This document shows, piece by piece, positions 1-8,481 of a stretch of DNA of 57,677 bases (positions are counted from its first letter, which is position 1; each line of letters begins with the position of its first letter). The notes beneath the pieces are model-generated. The model searched no databases. It saw only the letters and a list, made by a program, of their open reading frames with translations, and had not been told where the DNA came from. The position numbers and the translations under genes were made by a program. The stretch spans positions 31,101 to 88,777 of the forward strand of contig JAAVEA010000014.1 in the NCBI GenBank assembly GCA_014801535.1. The letters are read 5' to 3'. This stretch comes from Bacteroides sp. GTDB taxonomy: Bacteria; Bacteroidota; Bacteroidia; Bacteroidales; Muribaculaceae.

Positions 1-213
1 GGAAAGCACATCGGAGAAAAACTGGATGTAGCAATCATTGTAGGAGAATATAATCGAGATTCCTTGGTGCGAGGGGTACGTTCTTCCGATTTTGATGATT
101 CCCATCTTCATATTGTCGATACCTTCAACGACGCCCAGCAAGTTCTTTCAACAATCCTTAAACCGGGAGATACAGTTCTATACGAGAATGACCTACCGGA
201 TACATTCAAATAA
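1..213 (+). CDS. murF: UDP-N-acetylmuramoyl-tripeptide--D-alanyl-D-alanine ligase, C-terminal fragment
   Basis: This is the last 70 codons of a gene that begins before the window, read in frame from base 1. The fragment contains IIVGEYNRDSLVRGV and ends YENDLPDTFK. That matches the C-terminal domain of Mur ligases, and the ENDLPD ending is typical of MurF. MurF adds D-Ala-D-Ala to the UDP-MurNAc-tripeptide in the cytoplasm, the last soluble step in making the peptidoglycan precursor. A strong hairpin follows about 40 bp after the stop, so it is probably the end of its transcription unit. The call rests on a short C-terminal segment; another Mur-ligase-like protein is possible but less likely. 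Confidence 0.75.
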   Translation, partial: GKHIGEKLDVAIIVGEYNRDSLVRGVRSSDFDDSHLHIVDTFNDAQQVLSTILKPGDTVLYENDLPDTFK

Positions 214-251
214 TAGCGAAAGAATCTAATAAACTTATAAAAAGCAGCTAT

Positions 252-286
252 AAAGGGATTCCTACAAAAAAGTGGGAATCCCTTTT
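252..286 (+). terminator. Rho-independent terminator after murF
   Basis: An 11-bp stem (AAAGGGATTCC with GGAATCCCTTT) encloses a 12-nt loop and is followed by T residues. It lies just after the murF stop and before the tRNA promoter. Confidence 0.8.
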
Positions 287-317
287 ATAAAAATTTTAAC
301 AAAAGCGTAAAATAAAT

Positions 318-348
318 TTTGTCATATAAAAAAATATTTATACCTTTG
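318..348 (+). promoter_or_regulatory. Bacteroidetes-type promoter of tRNA-Ala
   Basis: TTTG at 318-321 and TACCTTTG at 341-348 are separated by 19 nt. This matches the Bacteroidetes -33/-7 pattern and puts transcription start a little before the tRNA at 369. Confidence 0.7.
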
Positions 349-368
349 CATAGGTTAATCAAAAACAA

Positions 369-442
369 GGGGTATTAGCTCATCTGGCTAGAGCGCGACA
401 CTGGCAGTGTCGAGGTGAGCGGTTCGAGTCCGCTATACTCCA
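369..442 (+). tRNA. tRNA-Ala, anticodon GGC
   Basis: The cloverleaf is complete. The acceptor stem GGGGTAT pairs with ATACTCC and contains the G3-U70 wobble that defines alanine tRNAs. The D stem is GCTC/GAGC. The anticodon stem CGACA/TGTCG encloses the loop CTGGCAG, giving anticodon GGC, which reads GCC. The T arm is AGCGG-TTCGAGT-CCGCT. The discriminator base is A442 and CCA is not encoded. The G3-U70 pair excludes a tRNA-Gly reading. Confidence 0.95.
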
Positions 443-461
443 CAAATTAAAAGAAAACGTT

Positions 462-492
462 AAAGCAATCCCAATAAGATTGCTTTTTCTTT
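462..492 (+). terminator. Terminator after tRNA-Ala
   Basis: AAAGCAATC and GATTGCTTT form a 9-bp stem with a 7-nt loop, followed by a TTTCTTTT tract. Confidence 0.75.
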
Positions 493-605
493 TGTACCAT
501 ATACCGTCAATATTCCATATAGATTTAGCTGCAATCAACATTATAGTTATAAGCTCCGACATAATTATAACCTCCGACTTATAAAGCGTTTTTAGTCAAA
601 AAAAA

Positions 606-637
606 TTTGCATTACAATTTTTAAATTATTATCTTTG
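606..637 (+). promoter_or_regulatory. Promoter of the recJ-recQ unit
   Basis: TTTG at 606-609 and TATCTTTG at 630-637 are 20 nt apart, a good Bacteroidetes -33/-7 pair. Transcription would begin near 643, leaving a leader of about 107 nt before the recJ ATG. Confidence 0.65.
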
Positions 638-647
638 TAAAAATGTT

Positions 648-719
648 GGCTTATCCTAAAGTGGAACTTTAAAGGTAGATACCTTGGCCTTTATGTTGCT
701 ATAGGAGTAAAGTTAAGCC
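648..719 (+). ncRNA. Structured 5' leader of recJ, unknown class
   Basis: The leader folds by eye into a closing helix and two internal hairpins. GGCTTA (648-653) pairs with TAAGCC (714-719), and TCCTA (654-658) with TAGGA (702-706). TAAAGT (657-662) pairs with ACTTTA (666-671) around a GGA triloop; its first two bases overlap the TCCTA strand, so the two helices compete there. AAGGT (672-676) pairs with ACCTT (681-685) around a 4-nt loop. The structure begins within a few nt of the predicted transcript start and ends about 30 nt before the ATG. I do not recognise a known riboswitch class. It could be a regulatory leader, or a small RNA transcribed on its own. Confidence 0.5.
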
Positions 720-750
720 TTCTCATCGTTAACCATTCAAATAAAATGTC

Positions 751-2484
751 ATGACTGGAAAATGGAATTATCAACCTCTCACGAATCAGCAGAAGACAGC
801 TGCTGATGAACTCGCGGCCCACTGCGGCGGCATATCGGCTGTGGGAGAGCTGCTCATCCGTCGTGGCGTAACAACTCCCAAGGAAAGCGATGCTTTCTTC
901 TCCCCTGCAATTTCCGATCTACATGATCCATTCCTTATGAAGGATATGGACAAAGCTGTAAACCGTCTGAATAAAGCAATGGGGTCGAAGGAGAAAATAA
1001 TGATTTATGGTGACTATGATGTTGACGGAACCACGGCTGTAGCTCTCGTTTACAAATATCTGCAGAATTATTATTCCAACGTAGAATATTATATCCCTAC
1101 ACGATATGAGGAGGGATATGGCATTTCAATGAAAAGTATCGATTATGCCGCTGAGAACAATATAAAGCTTGTCATCGTGCTCGACTGTGGCATAAAGGCA
1201 ATCGATGAGATAGCATATGCCAAATCTAAGGGTGTCGACTTCATCATCTGCGATCACCATATGCCCGATGAGGTGCTTCCACCGGCCGTAGCGATTCTAA
1301 ATCCCAAGATGCCCGACTCCACATACCCTTGTCCATTTCTTAGCGGATGTGGCGTTGGATTTAAATTCATGCAGGCGTTCGCTTTGAGCAACGGACTCTC
1401 AAACCATAATGAACTTGAATCCCTGCTTGATCTTGTGGCCGTAAGTATTGCAGCGGATATCGTGCCTATAGTAGGTGAAAACCGCGTTATGGCCTATCAC
1501 GGTCTTAGAAGACTTAACTCCAACCCTAATCTTGGTCTGAGAAGTATTATACGTCTATGTAAACTCACCAACAAAGATATTACCATTAGCGATGTCATCT
1601 TTAAGATTGGCCCACGCATCAATGCCTCAGGAAGAATGCAGAGCGGAATGGAAACCGTTGATCTTTTAGTATGCCGGGATTTACATGATGCATATGAAAA
1701 AGGGAAAGACATTGACCAATACAACCGCGATCGCAAAGAACTTGACAAACAGATAACGGAAGAGGCCAACCACCTTATCAATAATAACGTGGAGATTGTT
1801 AAAGGTAAACGATCCATAGTTATATACAATAAGAACTGGCATAAGGGAATTATCGGCATCGTAGCGTCAAGGTTAACCGAACTCTATTATAAGCCATCTG
1901 TGGTTCTGACCTATTCCAATGGTCTGGCCACCGGTTCTTCCCGCTCTGTTCAAGGATTTGATATATATTCCGCTGTGAATGCCTCACGCGACATCCTTGA
2001 AAATTTCGGAGGACATCCATACGCTGTCGGACTATCTTTAAAAGAGGAAAATATTCCTGAGTTCAGTCGAAGATTTGAAGAATATGTGGCAAAGCATATT
2101 CAACCAAACCAGCTTGAACCCCACCTTGATATTGATGCGGTAATTGAATTTGCAGATATTACCCCCGAACTGGTTTCCTACTTAAAGAGATTCAATCCGT
2201 TTGGTCCCGGAAATCAGAAGCCTGTTTTCTGCTCAAGAAATGTATTCGATTTCGGCACAAGTAAACTTGTGGGTAAAAATATGGAGCACATCCGACTTGA
2301 ATTGGAAGACAACAGCACGAGTCATGTTATAAATGCCATTGCTTTCAATATGGCGCAGTATTTTGAACATATACATGCCCATAAACCTATCGACATCGTA
2401 TACACTATCGAACAGACTAAGCGGTCGAATAAACCGGAATCAATACAGCTGATGATTCGTGATATAAAGCCTTCCGAAGTCTGA
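751..2484 (+). CDS. recJ: Single-stranded-DNA-specific 5'-3' exonuclease RecJ
   Basis: RecJ degrades single-stranded DNA 5' to 3' in recombinational repair and mismatch repair. The protein has 577 residues, the normal family length. The DHH phosphoesterase core shows GDYDVDG near residue 87, a metal-binding aspartate in VLDCG, and DHH near 168. The DHHA1 domain carries GGHPYAVG near 420, and an OB-like C-terminal region follows. The ATG is the first in frame after the leader RNA. recQ starts 32 bp after its stop on the same strand, so the two are very probably cotranscribed. RecJ and RecQ act together in resecting DNA ends, which fits the pairing. Confidence 0.95.
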   Translation: MTGKWNYQPLTNQQKTAADELAAHCGGISAVGELLIRRGVTTPKESDAFFSPAISDLHDPFLMKDMDKAVNRLNKAMGSKEKIMIYGDYDVDGTTAVALVYKYLQNYYSNVEYYIPTRYEEGYGISMKSIDYAAENNIKLVIVLDCGIKAIDEIAYAKSKGVDFIICDHHMPDEVLPPAVAILNPKMPDSTYPCPFLSGCGVGFKFMQAFALSNGLSNHNELESLLDLVAVSIAADIVPIVGENRVMAYHGLRRLNSNPNLGLRSIIRLCKLTNKDITISDVIFKIGPRINASGRMQSGMETVDLLVCRDLHDAYEKGKDIDQYNRDRKELDKQITEEANHLINNNVEIVKGKRSIVIYNKNWHKGIIGIVASRLTELYYKPSVVLTYSNGLATGSSRSVQGFDIYSAVNASRDILENFGGHPYAVGLSLKEENIPEFSRRFEEYVAKHIQPNQLEPHLDIDAVIEFADITPELVSYLKRFNPFGPGNQKPVFCSRNVFDFGTSKLVGKNMEHIRLELEDNSTSHVINAIAFNMAQYFEHIHAHKPIDIVYTIEQTKRSNKPESIQLMIRDIKPSEV

Positions 2485-2516
2485 TTGGTTTCGCACCCTG
2501 TTTCAAGTTAATCAAA

Positions 2517-4427
2517 ATGACTCCCCTTTCCATTTTAAAAAAATATTGGGGGTTTGACTCCTTTCGTCCTCTTCAGGAACAGATCATTCAATCCGTTCTC
2601 GAAGGGAACGATACGCTTGGACTTATGCCCACCGGAGGAGGAAAATCGCTCACATTTCAGGTGCCCGCCATGCTTCTTGACGGAGTGACTATTGTAGTGA
2701 CTCCTCTCATCTCTCTGATGAAGGATCAAGTCGACAACCTAAGAAAAAGAAGAATAAAGGCTGTTTTCTTTCACTCCGGCATGTCGGGAGAGGATCGCCG
2801 CAAGGCCCACGAACTGATATACAACGCAGGAGCCAAACTCATATACACTTCGCCTGAACGACTTCGCAACCCACGGTTCCTACAGGAACTAAGAATGCTT
2901 AGAATCTCACTCATAGTTGTCGACGAAGCGCATTGCATTTCACAGTGGGGATATGATTTCAGGCCAGCCTATCTTCAGATCAAAGAACTTAGAAAAATTG
3001 CTGTCAATGCTCCCGTACTGGCTCTCACAGCCACAGCCACACATAAAGTTTCAGAAGATATTTGCCAGCAATTAAATATGATGAGGCCTCGGATTTTCCG
3101 CATGAGTTTCTCACGGGAAAATCTGAATTATATAGTTAGAAAATCAGAAACAAAGATAACAGAGGTTTTTCATATCCTCAGCCGAACGCAAGGTTCCTCA
3201 ATCGTATATGTCAGAAGCCGTAAACGGACGCGTGAAATATCGGAATATCTATGTTCGATGGGAATTTCAGCCACCTTCTTTCATGCCGGACTCGATTATG
3301 AGGTTAAGGAACGCCGCCAAAACGAATGGCAATCCGGGGCAGTCAGAGTTATTGTTGCCACAAATGCATTCGGAATGGGTATTGACAAACCGGATGTAAG
3401 AGTAGTGATTCATTACGACACTCCCCCATCATTGGAAGAATACTATCAAGAGGCGGGGCGAGCCGGCCGTGATGGATTAAAATCATACGTTGTTCTTTTA
3501 TCTGCTAAATCAGATGCAGCCAACCTAAGGAGAAAAGTATCTGAAAATTTTCCTGATAGAGAAAAAATAAGGAAAATTTACGAGAGAGTCTGCAACTTTC
3601 TTAAAATTTCCGTAGGTGAGGGTTACGATTGTCTTTTCCCTTTCGATCTCGATAATTTCTGCAATATTTTCGGTTATCAGAGACGCCAATGTCTGGCGGC
3701 TCTTCACCTGCTGTCTCAATCAGGCTACCTTGAGTTTCTTGAAGAAACAGAACACCGGTCAAGAATCATGGTAGTGATGCAACGGGAGGAGCTTTACGAC
3801 CTAAGCTCTCTATCACTTCAGGCAGAAAAGCTTTTGAAATGCATGCTCCGGCTTTATACGGGTCTTTTCACAGATTATGTATATATAAGTGAAACAATAC
3901 TTTCCGCCGAGCTTAACCTCCCGGAACAATATATCTATGAGCTGCTTTTGGAACTATCCAGAGCAAAGGTGATAAAATATATCCCTCGGTCAAAGACACC
4001 TTATATATATCTTCCCACGTCACGTGAAGAACCACGATATATCGTTATTCCTAAAAACGTGTATGAAGAAAGACAGAAAATACTATCTGAACGTGTGGAG
4101 GCAATGATTAAATACAGCTCTGCCACGAATAATTGTCGTGAAGATCATATATTGCATTATTTTGGAGAGAAACGTGACGGAACATGTGGAAGATGCGATA
4201 TATGTCGCGATAAACGTAAAAAAGCCAAAAATACGCGTCTCGAAAAGGAAATGCTAATCACTCGAATAATTGAGTTTATAAAAGAACGTCCCAACGGAGT
4301 TGATTTCCGCATCATATCTCATAATCTTAATAGTTCCGATGATATGGTGGCTGAGATTCTATCATTTCTCACTGCCGAAGGATACCTTGATCTAATTGAT
4401 GGAGCCTACAAGTTAGCCCAAGATTAA
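2517..4427 (+). CDS. recQ: ATP-dependent DNA helicase RecQ
   Basis: RecQ is a 3'-5' DNA helicase that unwinds ends for RecJ and resolves recombination intermediates. The 636-residue protein shows Walker A (PTGGGKS near residue 38), the DEAH box followed by CISQWG near 136, a SAT-like TATATH motif, and QEAGRAGRDG in helicase domain 2. The zinc-binding region has C-x(n)-CGRC-x-x-C near 540-565. A winged-helix region follows. I see no clear HRDC domain at the C-terminus, so this is a shorter RecQ than E. coli's. It is the second gene of the recJ-recQ unit, and no strong terminator follows it. Confidence 0.93.
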   Translation: MTPLSILKKYWGFDSFRPLQEQIIQSVLEGNDTLGLMPTGGGKSLTFQVPAMLLDGVTIVVTPLISLMKDQVDNLRKRRIKAVFFHSGMSGEDRRKAHELIYNAGAKLIYTSPERLRNPRFLQELRMLRISLIVVDEAHCISQWGYDFRPAYLQIKELRKIAVNAPVLALTATATHKVSEDICQQLNMMRPRIFRMSFSRENLNYIVRKSETKITEVFHILSRTQGSSIVYVRSRKRTREISEYLCSMGISATFFHAGLDYEVKERRQNEWQSGAVRVIVATNAFGMGIDKPDVRVVIHYDTPPSLEEYYQEAGRAGRDGLKSYVVLLSAKSDAANLRRKVSENFPDREKIRKIYERVCNFLKISVGEGYDCLFPFDLDNFCNIFGYQRRQCLAALHLLSQSGYLEFLEETEHRSRIMVVMQREELYDLSSLSLQAEKLLKCMLRLYTGLFTDYVYISETILSAELNLPEQYIYELLLELSRAKVIKYIPRSKTPYIYLPTSREEPRYIVIPKNVYEERQKILSERVEAMIKYSSATNNCREDHILHYFGEKRDGTCGRCDICRDKRKKAKNTRLEKEMLITRIIEFIKERPNGVDFRIISHNLNSSDDMVAEILSFLTAEGYLDLIDGAYKLAQD

Positions 4428-4637
4428 TCAGACAATATTATTGCTCATAAAGCAGCTATGAATTTCACTTTCTCTTGTTCACCTCAAAATTTATTATTAA
4501 ATTCACGAAAAATTTAATATTGACACTTGCAGGCTATCTTTAATTAAAAAATTATGCATATTCAGAATAATTTTTTGATTGAAAAACAAGTTCTCAAGTC
4601 ATTCTCAATCTAAATCAGAATCTTTACATCACTGGTT

Positions 4638-5186
4638 ATGAAAAAATATAAAATCGCAGTGGCAGCCATACTATTGGCAGGCACTTCTTTAACGTTTACA
4701 TCATGCATAGGCTCTTTTGCATTGACCAATAGAGTTTTAGCATGGAATAAACAGGTGAGCAACAAATTTGTCAATGAACTCGTGTTTTTTGCATTCTGGA
4801 TTCTTCCGGTTTATGAAGTCACCGCTTTAGCCGATGTGCTTGTTCTCAACTCAATTGAGTTCTGGAGCGGTAATAACCCCATGGAAGCGTCTGTAAAGAC
4901 AATTGATACTGACCATGGTCGTTATCTTGTAAAATGCGATGGAAAAGGTTACGACATCATTTGTGAAGCCACTGGCGAGAAAACAAGACTTGACTTCAAT
5001 TTTGAAACCCAGACATGGTCAGTCATCACCTCTGAAAATGAAGTCGTTCCCTTTATGACATTCATTGATAGCAACCATGTGAAAATGATCACGACAGATG
5101 GTGATTTCCGCACTTACGAGGTTTCTATGAATGGAGTTATGGCATATCAGAACGACTGCCGTATGCCCGAAATGGCTGCAAAATAA
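4638..5186 (+). CDS. DUF3332-type lipoprotein
   Basis: A 182-residue protein with an N-terminal signal and lipobox (TFTSC, so the mature protein would start at Cys23). After it comes a hydrophobic stretch with FAFWILPVYEVTALADVLVLN and GNNP, which is characteristic of the DUF3332 family of Bacteroidetes lipoproteins. The C-terminal part is a mixed strand domain that reads like a compact beta structure. Function is unknown. It is probably anchored in the envelope. It has its own 210-bp upstream gap, AT-rich, in which I could not find a convincing promoter. It precedes the YtxH cluster but is separated from it by 132 bp. Confidence 0.75.
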   Translation: MKKYKIAVAAILLAGTSLTFTSCIGSFALTNRVLAWNKQVSNKFVNELVFFAFWILPVYEVTALADVLVLNSIEFWSGNNPMEASVKTIDTDHGRYLVKCDGKGYDIICEATGEKTRLDFNFETQTWSVITSENEVVPFMTFIDSNHVKMITTDGDFRTYEVSMNGVMAYQNDCRMPEMAAK

Positions 5187-5318
5187 ATCATTCGCATAAA
5201 CTTTTCATCCATCTTTCATGTTATACTAACAAGTGGTGAGATAAAGAGCTTGGTTTATACATGCTTTTCATGTCATCTATCCAGAATTGATAAAGAATAA
5301 TTTTAAAAAACATAAATT

Positions 5319-5522
5319 ATGAAACCCTTACACATTATTCTTTCCGTTATCGGAGGAGCAGTTGCAGGTGCAGCTATCGGTCTTTTAATGGCTCCTGAAA
5401 AAGGAGAGACCACAAGAAACAAAATCGCACAGATCCTTAAAGATAAAGGTATCTGTCTGAAAAAAGATAAAATGGAGGAACTCGTTGATGAGATTGAAGA
5501 TCAGATTGAAAAACATATCTAA
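5319..5522 (+). CDS. YtxH-like small membrane protein (copy 1)
   Basis: A 67-residue protein with one N-terminal glycine-rich transmembrane helix (residues about 5-23), then APEKGETTRNKI and a charged amphipathic helix. The helix followed by APEKGE is the hallmark of YtxH/GvpP-like proteins, which are usually linked to general or envelope stress. It forms a tandem pair with the next gene, 43 bp downstream. Function is unknown; membrane association is inferred from the sequence. Confidence 0.8.
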   Translation: MKPLHIILSVIGGAVAGAAIGLLMAPEKGETTRNKIAQILKDKGICLKKDKMEELVDEIEDQIEKHI

Positions 5523-5565
5523 TCATTCCACTACCTTAAACGAGTAAACAATAAAACAAAAAAAG

Positions 5566-5760
5566 ATGAAAGCACTCACTTTAATTTCAGCTTTCCTTGG
5601 CGGAGCAATTGTAGGCTGTGGTGCAGCTCTCCTATTTGCTCCTGAGAAAGGTGAAGACGTTCGCACAAAACTTCTCAGCATCCTTAAAAAGAAAGGGATA
5701 AAGATCAGTGATAAAGAAGTTGATGCCCTCGTGGCTGAACTTGCTGGCGCTGAAGATTAA
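5566..5760 (+). CDS. YtxH-like small membrane protein (copy 2)
   Basis: A 64-residue paralogue of the preceding gene. It has the same plan: a short glycine-rich transmembrane helix, the shared APEKGE motif, then LLSILKKKGIKISDKEVDAL. The two proteins align over their whole length without large gaps, which suggests a local duplication that was kept. The gene is followed after 117 bp by a YqjE/holin-like membrane protein on the same strand. Confidence 0.8.
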   Translation: MKALTLISAFLGGAIVGCGAALLFAPEKGEDVRTKLLSILKKKGIKISDKEVDALVAELAGAED

Positions 5761-5877
5761 TCGGAAAATACAGACACTCTGTATAAAATATTTCTGCGGG
5801 TAGTGTGGCTTACCGGCCGCGTTGCCCGCTTTATTAATGATGAAGTTTTCCTATTTTCAACCCTTAAACAATTCCAC

Positions 5878-6228
5878 ATGAAAGATAAACTCATTGATGA
5901 AATAAAAGAGATTCTCTCACAATCCACTAATTGGATTAAACTGGAAGTGGAGTATGCCAAATTTACAGTTGCCGAAAAATTCACGATGCTTATGGCAACT
6001 CTCATAATAGGAGCAGTATGTTTTCTACTTGGATTTGCAGTTCTTCTCCTTCTGACACTGGCAGGTGTGGAACTCTTTAAACTTATCTTGTCTCCTGTGC
6101 TATCATACTGCGCCATGGCCGGAGTAGTATGTGTGCTTCTTGTGCTCATTTATTTCTGTCGCCGTCCCCTACTGCTCAATCCTATTGCTAAATTTATCAC
6201 CCGACTATTCTTCAACCCTAAAGATTGA
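5878..6228 (+). CDS. Phage-holin-family / YqjE-like membrane protein
   Basis: A 116-residue protein with a short amphipathic N-terminus (MKDKLIDEIKEIL), then two hydrophobic helices (about residues 40-65 and 73-97) and a basic tail. This is the layout of the PF07332/YqjE-type family found in stress-related clusters with YtxH- and ElaB-like proteins. The reading frame stays open upstream to a GTG at 5803, but the ATG at 5878 gives the normal family N-terminus. The stop is a few bases before the next start, so the next gene is cotranscribed. Confidence 0.65.
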   Translation: MKDKLIDEIKEILSQSTNWIKLEVEYAKFTVAEKFTMLMATLIIGAVCFLLGFAVLLLLTLAGVELFKLILSPVLSYCAMAGVVCVLLVLIYFCRRPLLLNPIAKFITRLFFNPKD

Positions 6229-6233
6229 ATGCC

Positions 6234-6581
6234 ATGCAAGATAAAGATATTTCGAAAGCAAAAAAGAAATCCGACGAAGCAATCGTCGAAAAAAAATCCT
6301 TCAAAGGCTATACCATTGAAGAATTGCGCTATCAGAGAGCTCTTGTAGCGCTTCAGAAAGAGTTTTGCAAGTCAAAAGTGCTTCATAAGGTTGAACGAGT
6401 AAAGAATCGTAAGCTCATTGGAGAAAATTCAGGCGGAGGAAGTTCAAAAATATTTATGATGGGCTCTCTTGCCTCAAAACTGCTCCGGGGACTCAGTTAT
6501 ATTGATTATGCCATGATAGGTATGTCTTTATTCGGTTCAGGGAAAAAAATATATAAATTCTTGAAGGGAAAGAAAAAATGA
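6234..6581 (+). CDS. Unknown small basic protein
   Basis: A 115-residue protein that I do not recognise. The N-terminal third is charged and lysine-rich. It is followed by KGYTIEELRYQRALVALQKE, a probable helix, and a moderately hydrophobic C-terminal half with a lysine-rich end (KFLKGKKK). I chose the ATG at 6234; an in-frame TTG at 6225 overlaps the previous stop. The gene lies between the YqjE-like gene and prmA, with its stop overlapping the prmA ATG (ATGA). It may be a membrane-peripheral partner of the YtxH/YqjE cluster, which is inference. Confidence 0.7.
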   Translation: MQDKDISKAKKKSDEAIVEKKSFKGYTIEELRYQRALVALQKEFCKSKVLHKVERVKNRKLIGENSGGGSSKIFMMGSLASKLLRGLSYIDYAMIGMSLFGSGKKIYKFLKGKKK

Positions 6582-7423
6582 ATGATTATATAGCAGTACG
6601 CCTTAATCTCTCTCCTTGTTCGCAAGATATGACAGATCTTGCAGCCGCCTTTCTTGCCGATGCAGGCTTCGAATCTTTTGAGCCGGACGAAACAGGAGTT
6701 AAAGCATATATACGCGCATCAGAAGAAGGAGAGAAACTTGCTCGTGAAGCTTTAAGCGACTTTCCCTTCGAAACAGAGATTTCCATAACCTCAGAATTTA
6801 TCAAGGGAGAAGATTGGAATGCGGAATGGGAGAAAAACTACTTTAAACCTATTTTAATAGATGATATCTGCGTGGTTCATTCCACATTTCATAAAGATAT
6901 ACCTAAAGCACAATATGACATTGTCATAGATCCTAAAATGGCTTTTGGGACAGGCCATCACGACACAACTTCTCAGATGATGCGTCATATTCTTTCCTTG
7001 CATTTGGAAGGGAAGGATGTAATTGATATTGGCACGGGAACCGGAATCTTGGCATTTCTTGCAAAAATGAGAGGAGCATCTCAAGTCACAGGAATAGAAA
7101 TAGACCGTCCGGCATTTGAAAATGCTATAGAAAACGCATCACTCAATAACTGCAATGTCGACTTCATTCATGGAGATGCGTCGGCATTAGACAAATTAGA
7201 GAAGGCAGATGTGGTCTTCGCCAACATTAACCGCAACATTATTCTTGAAGATATGGCCCGCTATTCTAAAGCTTTGAAAAAAGAAGGAACAATGCTGTTG
7301 AGCGGTTTTTATGAAAGCGATGTTCCATTGATCCTGGAAGAAGCCGCCCGACATAATTTAAGCGAAACAGGCAGGCTTGTTTCTCAGTCCGGCTGGACAG
7401 CACTGAAATTATTCAAAAACTAA
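6578..7423 (+). CDS. prmA: Ribosomal protein L11 methyltransferase
   Basis: PrmA trimethylates ribosomal protein L11 with S-adenosylmethionine. The 281-residue protein has an N-terminal substrate-recognition domain, the linker with W and FGTGHHDTT near 125, and the SAM-binding DIGTGTGILA near 150. FANINRN near 213 replaces the usual VANILA-type motif. Its start overlaps the previous stop, so it ends the cluster that begins with the YtxH genes. A 13-bp terminator hairpin follows. Confidence 0.92.
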   Translation: MNDYIAVRLNLSPCSQDMTDLAAAFLADAGFESFEPDETGVKAYIRASEEGEKLAREALSDFPFETEISITSEFIKGEDWNAEWEKNYFKPILIDDICVVHSTFHKDIPKAQYDIVIDPKMAFGTGHHDTTSQMMRHILSLHLEGKDVIDIGTGTGILAFLAKMRGASQVTGIEIDRPAFENAIENASLNNCNVDFIHGDASALDKLEKADVVFANINRNIILEDMARYSKALKKEGTMLLSGFYESDVPLILEEAARHNLSETGRLVSQSGWTALKLFKN

Positions 7424-7430
7424 TGAATTA

Positions 7431-7470
7431 ACAGCGGAACAGAGAAAATTTTAAGTTTCTGTTCCGCTGT
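7431..7470 (+). terminator. Terminator hairpin after prmA
   Basis: ACAGCGGAACAGA pairs perfectly with TCTGTTCCGCTGT (13 bp, 14-nt loop). The following tract is AATTATCAAT, so the U-run is weak. Between here and 7591 the sequence is AT-rich with no gene that I can see. Confidence 0.65.
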
Positions 7471-7591
7471 AATTATCAATATTATAGGCAATTTATTGCT
7501 TAAAATTATAAAATTATCTATATCCAATCGAATTATTCTCTATTTTATTGCCTGCTTTAACAATTATTTTATAATTTTTTCTCTTTTTCTC

Positions 7592-7622
7592 TTGCAAATA
7601 CACTTTTTACATTATAACTTTG
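7592..7622 (+). promoter_or_regulatory. Promoter of the sigma-factor gene
   Basis: TTG at 7592-7594 and TAACTTTG at 7615-7622 are 20 nt apart, a near-consensus Bacteroidetes promoter. It leaves a leader of about 95 nt before the ATG at 7723. Confidence 0.55.
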
Positions 7623-7722
7623 CATCCAATTAATAATAACCCATTCTTACTTTAATACGAAATTATAATTATCAACCCAACGCCTATTGAAAAATTTTAC
7701 GTAACCAACTTTTAACATCAGC

Positions 7723-8313
7723 ATGGCAAAATATTCAAGCATGACCGACGAACAATTGGTCAAAGCTTACGCGGATGGCTCCAACACAGCGTTCGACCAC
7801 CTTCTGAAACGTCACCAGAACCGTATCTTCAACTACATACTCCGCATAATAAAGAACGAAGATATTGCTAACGATATTTTTCAGGAGACTTTTGTAAAGG
7901 CAATTAATACTATTCGTCAGGGTCGATACACTGAAAATGGAAAATTTCCAGCATGGATTTCCCGGATCGCGCATAATCTCATCATCGATTATTATCGACA
8001 GGAAAAAGCGGAGAACATGCAGTCGTCCGATCTGACAGATGTAGATATTCTAAATCGCAAAGAATTGTGCGAGCAGACTATTGAAGACATCATCATTTCT
8101 GATCAGATTCGTGAAGATGTAAAATTCCTTATTCAGGAACTGCCCGATCTTCAGAGAGAGGTTCTCACTATGAGATATTACAAGAATCTGAGTTTCAAGG
8201 AAATTGCTGAAATCACAGGCGTAAGCATTAACACGGCTCTCGGACGCATGAGATATGCAATCTTAAATCTCCGTCGTCTGGCAAGAGAAAAAGACATTAT
8301 CCTCACCCTCTGA
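7723..8313 (+). CDS. RNA polymerase sigma-70 family (ECF-like) sigma factor
   Basis: A 196-residue sigma factor. Region 2 spans about residues 15-95, with DIANDIFQETFVKAI and the promoter-melting segment through WISRIAHNLIIDYYR. Region 4 covers about 130-190, with LPDLQREVLTMRYYKNLSFKEIA followed by a helix-turn-helix. Sequence and size fit the ECF-like sigma factors widespread in Bacteroidales. No anti-sigma factor gene is adjacent. Downstream are a terminator and a 51-codon ORF. Its regulon cannot be told from this window. Confidence 0.85.
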   Translation: MAKYSSMTDEQLVKAYADGSNTAFDHLLKRHQNRIFNYILRIIKNEDIANDIFQETFVKAINTIRQGRYTENGKFPAWISRIAHNLIIDYYRQEKAENMQSSDLTDVDILNRKELCEQTIEDIIISDQIREDVKFLIQELPDLQREVLTMRYYKNLSFKEIAEITGVSINTALGRMRYAILNLRRLAREKDIILTL

Positions 8314-8374
8314 GAATTCGGAGTCATCCCCGAAGGATGCCTTGCAATTCTCACAGATGTAACAAGTTTGTTAT

Positions 8375-8417
8375 CGTCCGATGAATTTTCATTCATCCGG
8401 ACGGTATTTTTTTATAA
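8375..8417 (+). terminator. Terminator after the sigma-factor gene
   Basis: CGTCCGATGAAT and ATTCATCCGGACG form a 12-bp stem with one bulged base and a TTTC loop. The hairpin is followed by TATTTTTTT. Confidence 0.8.
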
Positions 8418-8481
8418 TCAAATATAATAACTTTCCCCCTCGATGCGTTATAATAGCGTAACTTTTTAACCACGTCTGCCT

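Noticed and set aside
369-442. tRNA-Gly reading of the tRNA
   Set aside because: Position 33 is T and the anticodon is GGC, with the alanine-specific G3-U70 pair.
1497-1859. Minus-strand frame inside recJ
   Set aside because: It is a shadow of the recJ frame and has no plausible start or conserved domain.
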